Source: Nitrososphaerota archaeon
GTDB lineage: Archaea; Thermoproteota; Nitrososphaeria; Nitrososphaerales; Nitrosopumilaceae
Direction: 5' to 3'
Assembly: GCA_016872055.1 (NCBI GenBank)
Contig: VHBH01000005.1
Location: forward strand, 1-64,000
DNA: 64,000 bases
The position numbers were made by a program, and so were the translations under genes. Shown piece after piece: positions 54,638 to 63,110 of this stretch; position 1 is the stretch's first letter; each line of letters begins with the position of its first letter. The notes below the pieces were generated by a model. That model did no database searches. It had not been told where the DNA came from and saw nothing but the letters and a program-made list of their open reading frames with translations.

Positions 54638-55388
54638 CTTTTCTATATCCATGACTAAATGTCTTGTCATATAGTTTGGAATATTCATACGACTTAGGCT
54701 TTATGACATCACCAATTATAACAATTGCAGTTCGCGTAATTTTTTGCGCCCAGACTTTCTTGGATATGTCTTCTAGTGTTCCGGTGATGATTTTTTGGTC
54801 CGGCCAGCTTGCCCTATATACAACGGCCACAGGCGTAGTTTTTGGGTATCCGCCCTTAATTGCCTCCTTCACAATGTCAGATAGTAGGTGTACACTAAGA
54901 TAGAAAATCATTGTAGATTTGTGCTTGGCCAATTCAGAAATTTGCTCTTCCTTGGGAACCTTGGTGCGCTTTTCTGCACGTGTTATAATCATAGTTTGAG
55001 TAACTCCAGGCAACGTCAACTGTAATCCCAATGCAGCAGATGAAGCCAAAAACGACGTAACACCTGGAACCACAACACATTCTATTCCTTCTTTTTCCAG
55101 ATTGTCTGTCTGTTCACGAATGGCACCATAAATTGCAGGATCACCATCGTGAAGTCGTATTGTAAGTTTTTTTTGGGCGACGCCTTGCTTAAGGATCTCA
55201 AATATTTCTTCTCGTACTAGGCCAGCCGCATCATACATCTTTGCCTTTTTGCAAATCTTTAGTATTTCATTTGGAATCAAAGAACCAGAATACACCACAA
55301 CGCCCGCTTTTTGTAGTAATTTTTTTGCCTTGACTGTTATGAGATCAGGATCGCCAGGACCACACCCAACAAAGTAAACCCTAGACAC
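54621..55388 (-). CDS. cbiF: Cobalt-precorrin-4 (C11)-methyltransferase CbiF
   Basis: 255 aa with a GTG start. SAM-dependent tetrapyrrole methylase with VYFVGCGPGDPDLITVKAKKLL, IRLHDGDPAIYGA, ECVVVPGVTSFLASSAALG and the family segment MIITRAEKRTKVP. It overlaps cbiL by 8 nt. Adds the C11 methyl in corrin synthesis. Confidence 0.95.
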   Translation of the reverse strand: MSRVYFVGCGPGDPDLITVKAKKLLQKAGVVVYSGSLIPNEILKICKKAKMYDAAGLVREEIFEILKQGVAQKKLTIRLHDGDPAIYGAIREQTDNLEKEGIECVVVPGVTSFLASSAALGLQLTLPGVTQTMIITRAEKRTKVPKEEQISELAKHKSTMIFYLSVHLLSDIVKEAIKGGYPKTTPVAVVYRASWPDQKIITGTLEDISKKVWAQKITRTAIVIIGDVIKPKSYEYSKLYDKTFSHGYRKAKVKN

Positions 55389-56103
55389 GCTTTACCACCA
55401 TTATGGAAAAATATTTCGTAGTCATTGTATTTTCGTTTACCTCACCCAGCGTCATTTTGCGGACAATCTCATTTGACGTACCCAAATCTTGGCCTATTGC
55501 AAATATGGAATTATCAGAAAAGCCGGCTTCCTTAAGCAATTTTATGACCTGATCAAAATAGCGGCCGTCTTTGAGAAATATCATAGTGTCACAGTTTCTT
55601 GCTGTCTCTTTTACCCGCGACAGATCATAACAAGATGGGATTACTGCCATGGTCTCTGCGCCCTCTGCCAAGCTTATTCCTACCTTTGATGCAAATGTAA
55701 ACATCGATACTATTCCAGGAATGACGTTGATCTTGATGTTCGGATATTTTGTCTGCAATTCTCGATGTAGATATATCCATGTGCTGTACAGGTACGGGTC
55801 GCCCACTGTCAGGTATACTACCTTTTTTCCCTCCATTACTTTATTGGCTAAAATTTTCGTGTTTTTCTCCCATGTTGTTTCCAGTGTGTCTTTGTCCTTT
55901 ACCATTGGAAAGACCAAGTTCACTATTTCCGGCATTTTTGATTTGTCCAATAACGATTCTACCACGGAAAGAGCAATACTTGGCTTGTCCTCTTTTGCCG
56001 TAGGACATGCAATGATTTGTGCGTCTTGAATTGCCTTTACTCCCTTGACTGTAAGCAGCTCTGGATCGCCAGGCCCGCACCCAACACAAATCAAATCATG
56101 CAT
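55381..56103 (-). CDS. cbiL: Cobalt-precorrin-2 (C20)-methyltransferase CbiL
   Basis: 240 aa. LICVGCGPGDPELLTVKGVKAI, YLTVGDPYLYSTWIYLH and INVIPGIVSMFTFASKVGISLAEG match CbiL (the S-T-W/Y-x-Y-L/V-H segment is specific). Methylates C20, the first committed methylation after sirohydrochlorin. Second cobalamin gene of the operon cbiT-cbiL-cbiF. Confidence 0.95.
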   Translation of the reverse strand: MHDLICVGCGPGDPELLTVKGVKAIQDAQIIACPTAKEDKPSIALSVVESLLDKSKMPEIVNLVFPMVKDKDTLETTWEKNTKILANKVMEGKKVVYLTVGDPYLYSTWIYLHRELQTKYPNIKINVIPGIVSMFTFASKVGISLAEGAETMAVIPSCYDLSRVKETARNCDTMIFLKDGRYFDQVIKLLKEAGFSDNSIFAIGQDLGTSNEIVRKMTLGEVNENTMTTKYFSIMVVKRV

Positions 56104-56138
56104 GTAAGACCAAAAAATTTTCCTAGTTAAAAGCGAAT

Positions 56139-56729
56139 CTAGGTCTTTGTTGCAGAAATTATTGTCACCGGATTTCTTGCAAGCATCATTGTTCCAGTAC
56201 TAGTCTTTTTGCTTTTGGATATGGTGATCTGTGTAATATCAACATCAGTAAATTCAAGCTTGTATATTACATCCAGTACAGCATACAAAGTTTCAATCAG
56301 TATTACACCAATTACTACTCTTGCGCCAGACTTTAGTTTATCATTGCACAGTGTTACAATATCTTTGGTATCACCTCCTGTACCGCCAATGAAAATCGCA
56401 TCAGCTAATGGCAGTTCCGGGATTTTCTGCTTAGCATCAGATAGTATAAGCTCCACATTTGTGATTCCGAATTTTTCTAGGTTTTTTCGTGTAAGATCTA
56501 TTGCATTTTTGTCAATGTCTATCCCGTAAATTTTGCCAGACTTTCCTATTTGTATGCCGGCCTCTACTGTTATGGACCCACTACCGCACCCAATGTCATA
56601 GACAGTATCTCCCTCTGATAGACGTGCCTTACTGATCTGTATTGCGCGCACCTCTTCTTTTGTTATTGGGACGTCCTCTGTTCTAAAAAATTCCTCGTCA
56701 GGTATTCCGGGTGTCTTGTGGTTCCACAT
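56139..56729 (-). CDS. cbiT: Cobalt-precorrin-6B C15-methyltransferase (decarboxylating) CbiT
   Basis: About 196 aa from ATG 56729; an in-frame Met at 56819 lies inside the upstream gene. N-terminus WNHKTPGIPDEEFFR with PITKEEVRAI is the CbiT hallmark, then the SAM-binding motif VYDIGCGSGSITVEAGIQI and DAIFIGGTGGD. It methylates C15 and decarboxylates the C12 side chain. No CbiE is fused or adjacent. One base separates it from the EMC6-like gene. Confidence 0.95.
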   Translation of the reverse strand: MWNHKTPGIPDEEFFRTEDVPITKEEVRAIQISKARLSEGDTVYDIGCGSGSITVEAGIQIGKSGKIYGIDIDKNAIDLTRKNLEKFGITNVELILSDAKQKIPELPLADAIFIGGTGGDTKDIVTLCNDKLKSGARVVIGVILIETLYAVLDVIYKLEFTDVDITQITISKSKKTSTGTMMLARNPVTIISATKT

Positions 56730-56730
56730 A

Positions 56731-57150
56731 TTAAATTGGGTTAAGCGGGGCAGTGCCAGTTCCCGGCAGGTGTACCAGTGTGTACGATAAAATCCACATG
56801 AACAAGTACAAGAACACATACGTTCCGATTCCTGTCGTTACTAGTTTTTTTCTGTCAGATGAGGGTAGTCCTATCTTCATACTTTTGCCAATAACAGCAG
56901 ATGCGATAAACACTATAATCATAAATCCAATTGAGGCCCATCTTCGCTCCTCGCCATCTATAGAGTCGAACAGAAACGTTGCAATCACGCCGCCAATTGC
57001 AGCCATCCCTATTCGTATCCAGAATAATTTGTCCAATAGTTTTTTGCGCCTATCAAGCTCGTCCTGACTGTCTGTCGGAGGTACGACCTCTGGGGCTTTG
57101 TCATCAGCAGGATCCGACGGATTTGGGGATTTCTTTTTTGGATGCTTCAA
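56731..57150 (-). CDS. EMC6-like archaeal small membrane protein
   Basis: About 139 aa from TTG 57150; an ATG at 57234 gives 167 aa but sits only 3 bases from the divergent NFACT start. After a basic, Pro/Asp-rich cytosolic N-terminus there are three hydrophobic segments (WIRIGMAAIGGVIATFLF, IGFMIIVFIASAVIG, TTGIGTYVFLYLFMWILSYTL). Pattern and length resemble the archaeal EMC6-like family, linked to membrane-protein insertion. Start and family are both tentative. It heads the cbiT-cbiL-cbiF operon. Confidence 0.65.
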   Translation of the reverse strand: MKHPKKKSPNPSDPADDKAPEVVPPTDSQDELDRRKKLLDKLFWIRIGMAAIGGVIATFLFDSIDGEERRWASIGFMIIVFIASAVIGKSMKIGLPSSDRKKLVTTGIGTYVFLYLFMWILSYTLVHLPGTGTAPLNPI

Positions 57151-57183
57151 TGAAATTTCTAAGGGTGACTCGAGCAAGTCTGG

Positions 57184-57190
57184 TTTAAAA
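57184..57190. promoter_or_regulatory. Possible shared TATA box for divergent EMC6-like and NFACT genes
   Basis: TTTAAAA reads as a TATA-like box on both strands. On the minus strand it precedes TTG 57150 by about 37 nt. On the plus strand it precedes ATG 57238 by about 51 nt, giving a leader of about 25 nt. Inference from spacing only. Confidence 0.35.
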
Positions 57191-57237
57191 CGTTTGGTCG
57201 CACTCAGTTCATTAGTAGAGCACGACTGAGACATACC

Positions 57238-59166
57238 ATGGGACTAGCTGGAATAGAGCTTGCGTTTTTGGTCAGGAATATTTCTGAGAAAACTCGAGAT
57301 TACTATGTCAACAATATTTATTCGATAAACCAGAACAGCATTCTATTCAAGCTGCACCATCCAGAAAAGCCAGACTTGTTCTTGGTGGTCTCGTCAATTG
57401 GGATGTGGTTTACTGGAATCAAAATCGAGGCTTTGGAAGAAAACAAACTTGTAAAAAGGCTACGCGATGATCTATTGCGGCTTAAGCTGGTCAAAATAGA
57501 GCAGATTGGAGTCGAGCGAATCGCATATCTGACATTTTCCGGGTTTGATAAGGAGTTTGTCCTGATTTGTGAGTTTTTTGGCGACGGAAATATTTTGTTG
57601 TGTAATAAGGATCTCAAGGTTTTGGCATTATTACATTCAATCCAAGTACGACATCGGGAGCTTCGTGTTGGTACAATCTATACACCACCACCCCAAAAAG
57701 GCCTCAACATTTTTGAGATAACTCCAGAGAATTTTGTCGAATTAAAATCAATTACAACGCCGATTGCAAAATGGTTTGGCAGAACATTTGGCCTGCCGAC
57801 AAAATATGCTGAAGAAATACTTCGGTCCGCAAATGTAAGTCCTGAACTTGCAGCAAATGTAGTCACAGATCAAAATATTATAGATTTGGTATCATCTGCA
57901 AAAACCCTAGTTGGTACAATAATTTCCGGTAACCATACACCTACAATTGTAAAAACAGAAGACGGTCTAGATGTATATCCAGTTTCTGTTACAATACCAA
58001 ATTCTGAGCAAGAACCCTCCCCAAGCTTCATGGAAGGCCTAGACAAAATATTCTCAAAGATAATACTTGAAAAGGGAAAGGAGATAAAATCTGGCTCACT
58101 CGACAAAAAAATTACAGACATCCAGTCGACAATAGACGAGCAAAGTAGGGCAATATCACTGGTAAAGGAAAAGGCGGAAAAAATCTCCAGTGTGGCAAAA
58201 TCTCTATACACGTTTTCCTCTCATGGTATAACAAACATCACTGACCCTGCAGCATCTGAAAATCTAAAATCACAAAACGCAGAACTAGTCAAGGATAGAG
58301 GAATATTATTTCTCAAAATAGACGATGAGAAAATCCAGATAAAGGCAGACGCGTCGTTTCCTGCACTCGCGTCAACTCTGTTCAACGAGGCAAAGAGGCA
58401 GTCTTCTGCAATAGAATTAATCGAGTCATTGAGAAGAAAAAACCAAAAAGAAATTGACAAGCTCAAGTCCAAGTCGCAAGAGACAAAGAAGGCAGTCTTT
58501 TATACGGAATTTAAGAAAAAGGAATGGTTTGAGAGATATAGGTGGTTTTACACATCTGATGGCCTGCTAGCAATTGGCGGCAGGGATTCGTCGTCAAACT
58601 CAGCCATAATACGAAAGCAACTTGCAAAAAACGACAAGGTCTTTCATGCAGAGATTTTCGGCTCACCGTTTTTTGTTCTAAAGGGCACTCCAGAATCATT
58701 GCCGTTTGATTCTCTAAATGAAGTAGCACAGGCAACTGTCTGCTTTAGTCGTGCATGGCGCGAAGCAATGTATGGCATGAGCGCATACTGGATAAATCCA
58801 GATCAGGTAAAAAAAGCAGCACCAAGCGGGCAGTTCCTCTCCAGAGGATCATTTGTCTTGGAAGGCCACAAAAATTTCATCAAGGCGCCAAACCTGAAGC
58901 TTGCAGTTGGAATTTTGTATCATGATGAGCGATATATCATAACGTGCGGGCCGCCAGAACCAATTAAAAAGATCTGCATTTGTTATGCAATAATAGAACC
59001 AGGACTAGACGAGATGACAGAATGCGCAAAGAGATTACGAGTGGAATTCATAAAATTGCAGGAAGACATTGCAAAACAGTTCACCATTGACGATTTTGTA
59101 CGAGCGCTTCCTGCAGGCGAGAGTCACATTACAGAATCAGGCAACACCAAAGTTGAGTCACCCTAG
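57238..59166 (+). CDS. NFACT-family protein (Rqc2/NEMF/FbpA homologue)
   Basis: 642 aa. NFACT-N (about 1-250, starting MGLAGIELAFLVRNISEKTRDYYV), a long coiled coil (about 280-430, with ITDIQSTIDEQSRAISLVKEK) and NFACT-R (WFERYRWFYTSDGLLAIGGRDS, with D-x-R-like residues). The family binds split 60S/50S ribosomes with stalled peptidyl-tRNA and can add C-terminal alanine tails. Two genes overlap it downstream in a chain. Confidence 0.93.
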   Translation: MGLAGIELAFLVRNISEKTRDYYVNNIYSINQNSILFKLHHPEKPDLFLVVSSIGMWFTGIKIEALEENKLVKRLRDDLLRLKLVKIEQIGVERIAYLTFSGFDKEFVLICEFFGDGNILLCNKDLKVLALLHSIQVRHRELRVGTIYTPPPQKGLNIFEITPENFVELKSITTPIAKWFGRTFGLPTKYAEEILRSANVSPELAANVVTDQNIIDLVSSAKTLVGTIISGNHTPTIVKTEDGLDVYPVSVTIPNSEQEPSPSFMEGLDKIFSKIILEKGKEIKSGSLDKKITDIQSTIDEQSRAISLVKEKAEKISSVAKSLYTFSSHGITNITDPAASENLKSQNAELVKDRGILFLKIDDEKIQIKADASFPALASTLFNEAKRQSSAIELIESLRRKNQKEIDKLKSKSQETKKAVFYTEFKKKEWFERYRWFYTSDGLLAIGGRDSSSNSAIIRKQLAKNDKVFHAEIFGSPFFVLKGTPESLPFDSLNEVAQATVCFSRAWREAMYGMSAYWINPDQVKKAAPSGQFLSRGSFVLEGHKNFIKAPNLKLAVGILYHDERYIITCGPPEPIKKICICYAIIEPGLDEMTECAKRLRVEFIKLQEDIAKQFTIDDFVRALPAGESHITESGNTKVESP

Positions 59167-59626
59167 TTTTTTAACAGACGCAATGCTTGGAACAATAGCA
59201 AAAAAACTCCGAATTTTTGGCTTTGACTGCAAATATCACAATACAATGAATGATAATGACCTGATACTTGCGGCAAAAAAAGAAAATCGAATCATAATAA
59301 CTAGAGACTCTAGACTTGCGGCAAATGCAGTCCAGTCCCACATTACAACAATAGAGCTAGAGACAGACACAGAAAAAGAGCAGCTAGTCGAAATTGCGCA
59401 TAAAATAAACTTGGAGAAATTTTCTATTGACTATTCTAGATGTTCGTTGTGTAACGGTATGTTAGAACAGGTAGAAAAATATGCAATAATAGAAAAAATT
59501 CCGCCAAGAATTGCAGAATCTGTGGAAAAGTTCTGGCAGTGCAAAGATTGTAATCATATCTATTGGGTGGGAACTCATATTAGAAACTTGGAAAAATTAA
59601 TTGCAGAAATAAATGGCATCATTTAG
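59153..59626 (+). CDS. Mut7-C RNase (PIN-like) domain protein
   Basis: About 157 aa from TTG 59153 (frame continues upstream within the NFACT gene). FLTDAMLGTIAKKLRIFGFDC with the key Asp, then IIITRDSRLA, then a zinc ribbon CSLCNGMLEQ...FWQCKDCNHIYWVG. This is the complete Mut7-C architecture. Overlaps NFACT by 14 nt and AMMECR1 by 14 nt. The link to ribosome quality control is positional only. Confidence 0.88.
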   Translation: MSHPSFLTDAMLGTIAKKLRIFGFDCKYHNTMNDNDLILAAKKENRIIITRDSRLAANAVQSHITTIELETDTEKEQLVEIAHKINLEKFSIDYSRCSLCNGMLEQVEKYAIIEKIPPRIAESVEKFWQCKDCNHIYWVGTHIRNLEKLIAEINGII

Positions 59627-60218
59627 CATAACAGATCAGGATGGCCAGCTTCTAGTATCTATTGCAAGAAAAGTTGTGACAGAATTTGTCAGTAGTGGTA
59701 ATAGACTGGCTCTTGGCAAAGACATTGAGACAAGACTGTCCTTTGATGCAGGAATCTTTGTTACACTAAACTCTAAAAATGTTCTACGAGGCTGCATTGG
59801 ATTTGCCCTGCCAAGAAAGATCTCAGAATCATTGCCAGAGGCAGCAATTGCAGCTGCAACAGAAGATCCAAGGTTTTCTCCAGTGGAAAAAGTGGAGCTT
59901 GGCAACATCATATTTGAGGTTACAGTGCTTACACCCCCAGAAGAAATACACGTAAATGATCCTGCCATACTCCCAGACAAGATCATAGTCGGACGGCACG
60001 GCCTGATAATAAAACAGGGATACAATTCTGGATTGTTACTGCCGCAGGTACCGGTGGAATACGGCTGGACAGAAAAAGAATTTCTAGATCATACCTGCCA
60101 AAAAGCCGGCCTACCCTCAAAATGCTGGATGCAAAAACAAACTAGAGTATTTTCATTTGAGGGAATAATCTTCAAGGAAACAAAGCCAGGCGGCGTAATA
60201 ATTCGAGAAGATCTATAG
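59613..60218 (+). CDS. AMMECR1-domain protein
   Basis: 201 aa. The family motif NVLRGCIGFALP is intact (about residues 55-66), with PRFSPV and the C-terminal LLLPQVPVEYGWTEKEFLDHTC. AMMECR1 domains are conserved from archaea to humans; function is unsettled. Starts within the Mut7-C gene. Its stop overlaps the opposing aconitase X small subunit by 6 nt. Confidence 0.95.
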   Translation: MASFSITDQDGQLLVSIARKVVTEFVSSGNRLALGKDIETRLSFDAGIFVTLNSKNVLRGCIGFALPRKISESLPEAAIAAATEDPRFSPVEKVELGNIIFEVTVLTPPEEIHVNDPAILPDKIIVGRHGLIIKQGYNSGLLLPQVPVEYGWTEKEFLDHTCQKAGLPSKCWMQKQTRVFSFEGIIFKETKPGGVIIREDL

Positions 60219-60587
60219 CTTGCCAGAATCAGTGTCTAGTGTGAGGCTGGAACCGTTTTGCAGTTTGTCAAATTCCTGCTCACTTGCAATTACAAGTGGG
60301 ATGTTTGCAAGGGCACATCCAGAGGCCACAGTCAAGTCGACTTTTTTGCAAATCATAGCAGCCGGTGCAGAATTGTTTGATTTTATTGAATATATGGTAT
60401 AGGCCCCGACGCTGCTTCCAACTCCGTTTGGAAAAACAAGAATTGAGTCCTTCATCGGCATGTTAAACAGATCATGCTTTGAATCATGAATTATTCCCGT
60501 TTTTTTGTCGACTGTGCCAAGAAAGTTAATCGGTATGTTTGTCTTGAGAATTTTTCCCTGTGTCTTTCCTGCAACAATAACCTTCAT
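60213..60587 (-). CDS. Phosphomevalonate dehydratase small subunit (aconitase X swivel domain)
   Basis: 124 aa, aconitase X swivel (DUF126) family: VIVAGKTQGKIL, FPNGVGSSVGAYTIY and CALANIPLVIAS. With the large subunit it dehydrates (R)-5-phosphomevalonate in the archaeal modified mevalonate pathway that feeds lipid isoprenoids. Start ATG overlaps the large-subunit stop by 4 nt. Confidence 0.93.
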   Translation of the reverse strand: MKVIVAGKTQGKILKTNIPINFLGTVDKKTGIIHDSKHDLFNMPMKDSILVFPNGVGSSVGAYTIYSIKSNNSAPAAMICKKVDLTVASGCALANIPLVIASEQEFDKLQNGSSLTLDTDSGKL

Positions 60588-61738
60588 CTTGTTTCATCTG
60601 ATATTATTTGCGAGAGTGGTTTGAGGTTTACACCTACGCCATTAGAATTATTCAGGTAATATGCTCCCTTGATGCTGTTTGTAGTAACAGAGTCTATCTC
60701 GTTTTTATCGACAAGTGGAGAAAGACACGTACAACAGTCAGAGAGAATTTCACAGCCTGCTCTCTCTATTTCGTTTGTGTATCCGAGCTTTCTAGCATGC
60801 TCTTGGACAGTTCTTGGGCAAAAAACCATGCATCGCTTTGAAAATTCACGCCCCTTTAACATTGAGGAAAGATCTGCAATTTCCTGCAGTCCAAGCTGCG
60901 GGCTGCCCAGGGTTATGATATCTCCCTTGTCTGCGGTGTTTAGCTCATCATGGATTTTTTGCATTTCCTTTTTGTCAAAGTCGACTTTTTCTGAGCCAGG
61001 TGTTTCTTCTCCTAGAATAAACTTGCCACACCTGCCAGATGTGCCCATCCCACCGCACAATGCCTTGCATTTACGCCTATCCATGCCTGAAACACCAGAT
61101 AACTGCACTGCATTATCAGCTATTTTGCCTGCAAAATATCCAAGCATTCCAAATTCAAGCTCGTCTGGATTTTCTAGCCTCATTCGAATTGTAAGATTTG
61201 GTGTATCGGCAATCCTAAGATCCGAATATGGTGATTTGCCTGAAAGTGCGCTAGCTAAAGCAGAAAATGCGCTTTCCTTATTTGTTTTTAGGTTGCCAAT
61301 CGAATTTGCATAGATTGCCGCATTGCTTTCAGCAAAAGAGACCTGCGTTCCCTTTTCCGGCAGATCAAATATTTCGTATGGAACACACGAAAAAGAAGGA
61401 ATGACTCCCATTTTCTTGTACGAGTCTGCAATGCTTTTTTGTTTTCGTACAAATTCTTCTGACAAATTATATTTTGATACGGAATCAAAGTCAAAGCCCA
61501 TTGGGTTTACTGTAGTCATCACTTTTACCTTGGCATCTAGGGATAATTTTGATAGAAATTCTTCCCCTGCGTCACCAATTGTGTTATAGTTGACGCCGGA
61601 AAGATGTGCCCACTTGATTGGAACTAGTTTTTGTGCATTTGTTGCCTCGCCTGTTGCAACCAAAATTCTATATGCAGTCTCTAGTGTTTCTCCATATTCA
61701 CCCTTTAGTGCAAGCTCTTCTTCTCTTGTTAGCTCCAT
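60584..61738 (-). CDS. Phosphomevalonate dehydratase large subunit (aconitase X catalytic)
   Basis: About 384 aa from ATG 61738 (MELTREEELALKGEYGE); upstream in-frame Met at 61900 lies in the divergent nth gene. Aconitase X features: KWAHLSGVNYNTIGDAG, CGGMGTSGRCGKF and the Fe-S cysteines in GCEILSDCCTCLSPLV. It holds the cluster and catalytic residues. Forms an operon with the swivel subunit. Supplies trans-anhydromevalonate phosphate. Confidence 0.93.
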   Translation of the reverse strand: MELTREEELALKGEYGETLETAYRILVATGEATNAQKLVPIKWAHLSGVNYNTIGDAGEEFLSKLSLDAKVKVMTTVNPMGFDFDSVSKYNLSEEFVRKQKSIADSYKKMGVIPSFSCVPYEIFDLPEKGTQVSFAESNAAIYANSIGNLKTNKESAFSALASALSGKSPYSDLRIADTPNLTIRMRLENPDELEFGMLGYFAGKIADNAVQLSGVSGMDRRKCKALCGGMGTSGRCGKFILGEETPGSEKVDFDKKEMQKIHDELNTADKGDIITLGSPQLGLQEIADLSSMLKGREFSKRCMVFCPRTVQEHARKLGYTNEIERAGCEILSDCCTCLSPLVDKNEIDSVTTNSIKGAYYLNNSNGVGVNLKPLSQIISDETR

Positions 61739-61807
61739 GGTATGAATTGCTTTTTGGCAGTATAATACTTGTTGCAGGTTTATTATTGGATATGCACAAA
61801 AAAAATC

Positions 61808-62461
61808 ATGCAGAGGATTCTCTCCGGCATGATTCAAACCATGAATGCAGTCAAGCCACCAAGAATGACTGCATTGCGGGAGCTTCGTGAATCCGAGCAA
61901 GGAGATCCGTTTGCAATTCTGATTGGTACTATCTTGTCGGCAAGAACCAAAGACGAGAACACTGCCAGAGTCGTAAAATCACTGTTTTTGCGCTACAAGA
62001 ACGCAAAGGAATTGGCAGGGGCCAAAGTAAAGGATGTTGAAAAAATTATCCACTCAATTGGGTTTTATCACGTCAAGGCAAGGCGAATTATACAAGTAGC
62101 AAAGATAATTCACACACAATATAAGGGAAAAATCCCAGAAAACATGGATTTACTGGTGGGCCTGCCAGGGGTAGGCCGAAAGACGGCAAACTGTGTCTTG
62201 GTGTATGCGTTTGAGAAGCCTGCAATACCTGTAGACGTTCACGTACATCGAATCTCAAACAGATTAGGGCTCGTCCAAACCAAGACGCCAGAGCAGACAG
62301 AGCAAGAACTAATGAAGAAAATCCCAAAAAAATTCTGGCTTCAGATAAATGACACATTTGTCATGTATGGCCAAAACATTTGCAAACCAATTTCCCCAAT
62401 GTGTGATGTCTGCAAAATAAAAAAGCTCTGCAAGTATTATTCTATGAAGAACGGCGCTTAG
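61808..62461 (+). CDS. nth: Endonuclease III (DNA glycosylase/AP lyase)
   Basis: About 217 aa from ATG 61808; ATG 61769 is in frame and also possible. HhH motif LPGVGRKTANCVL with the catalytic Lys region, catalytic Asp in VDVHVHRISNRLG, and the Fe-S loop C-x6-C-x2-C-x5-C (CKPISPMCDVCKIKKLC). Removes oxidised pyrimidines. Its 3' end overlaps the opposing secreted-protein gene by 20 nt. Confidence 0.96.
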   Translation: MQRILSGMIQTMNAVKPPRMTALRELRESEQGDPFAILIGTILSARTKDENTARVVKSLFLRYKNAKELAGAKVKDVEKIIHSIGFYHVKARRIIQVAKIIHTQYKGKIPENMDLLVGLPGVGRKTANCVLVYAFEKPAIPVDVHVHRISNRLGLVQTKTPEQTEQELMKKIPKKFWLQINDTFVMYGQNICKPISPMCDVCKIKKLCKYYSMKNGA

Positions 62462-63110
62462 TCAGCAATAGTACGCCGATCAGGGCACCAACTCCGCCTG
62501 CCACAAAGAACGGATAATAATGAAATGGATTCTTTGATGCATCTCCAGACATAACACCCACGGTAAACGTTCCAGAGTTTATTGCCGGAGGATCGGTTGG
62601 CTCGTTTATACCATACACAGAATAGCCACCAACTACAAAGTTTTTTAGATCAATTCCGTCAACTACGGTTCTTTGGCCGTTGTTAACCATAATTCCGTGC
62701 GAGTCGCCGTATGCTATAACCACGTCTTTTCCATCGAACCATCCGTTCTTGTCAATCCTTGTTGCAGGTAGATATCCTTCTTCTGGAAAATTGATTGCAA
62801 CCCAGAACTTTCGCTCAGGTGGACTCCCCATACCTATTTCGACGAACTTGTTTTCTATTTTTGCATCATATAGACGCAGTACGGCGTTTCCGTTTGGATT
62901 TGAGTAAAGGAGTTCATTAATGATAGTGACTTGCCAAGAGACGGGATGTTCATTTTTTAGCGGAATTATTGTGATGTCTTCTCGCATTTTGTTAAAGTCA
63001 CTTGGTGGAACGCTGATGTTTTCTAATGACAGCGATGGGTTGCTGTGTTCATTTGCATATGCAGGAATGGCCAAAGACATTGCAAGTAAGAATAAGATTA
63101 GGAATTTCAT
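62442..63110 (-). CDS. Secreted, C-terminally membrane-anchored protein
   Basis: 222 aa. An N-terminal signal peptide ([19 protein letters not shown]) with likely cleavage after AYA, a beta-rich extracellular domain (about 25-190), and a C-terminal span ([17 protein letters not shown]) ending KRRSS, which anchors it facing outward. No known enzyme motif. It follows the ATP sulfurylase gene on the same strand, overlapping it by 4 nt. Confidence 0.8.
   Translation of the reverse strand: MKFLILFLLAMSLAIPAYANEHSNPSLSLENISVPPSDFNKMREDITIIPLKNEHPVSWQVTIINELLYSNPNGNAVLRLYDAKIENKFVEIGMGSPPERKFWVAINFPEEGYLPATRIDKNGWFDGKDVVIAYGDSHGIMVNNGQRTVVDGIDLKNFVVGGYSVYGINEPTDPPAINSGTFTVGVMSGDASKNPFHYYPFFVAGGVGALIGVLLLTKRRSS

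Noticed and set aside
60669-61313. 214-codon open frame antisense to the phosphomevalonate dehydratase gene
   Set aside because: Long but a shadow; the opposite strand encodes clear aconitase X motifs.
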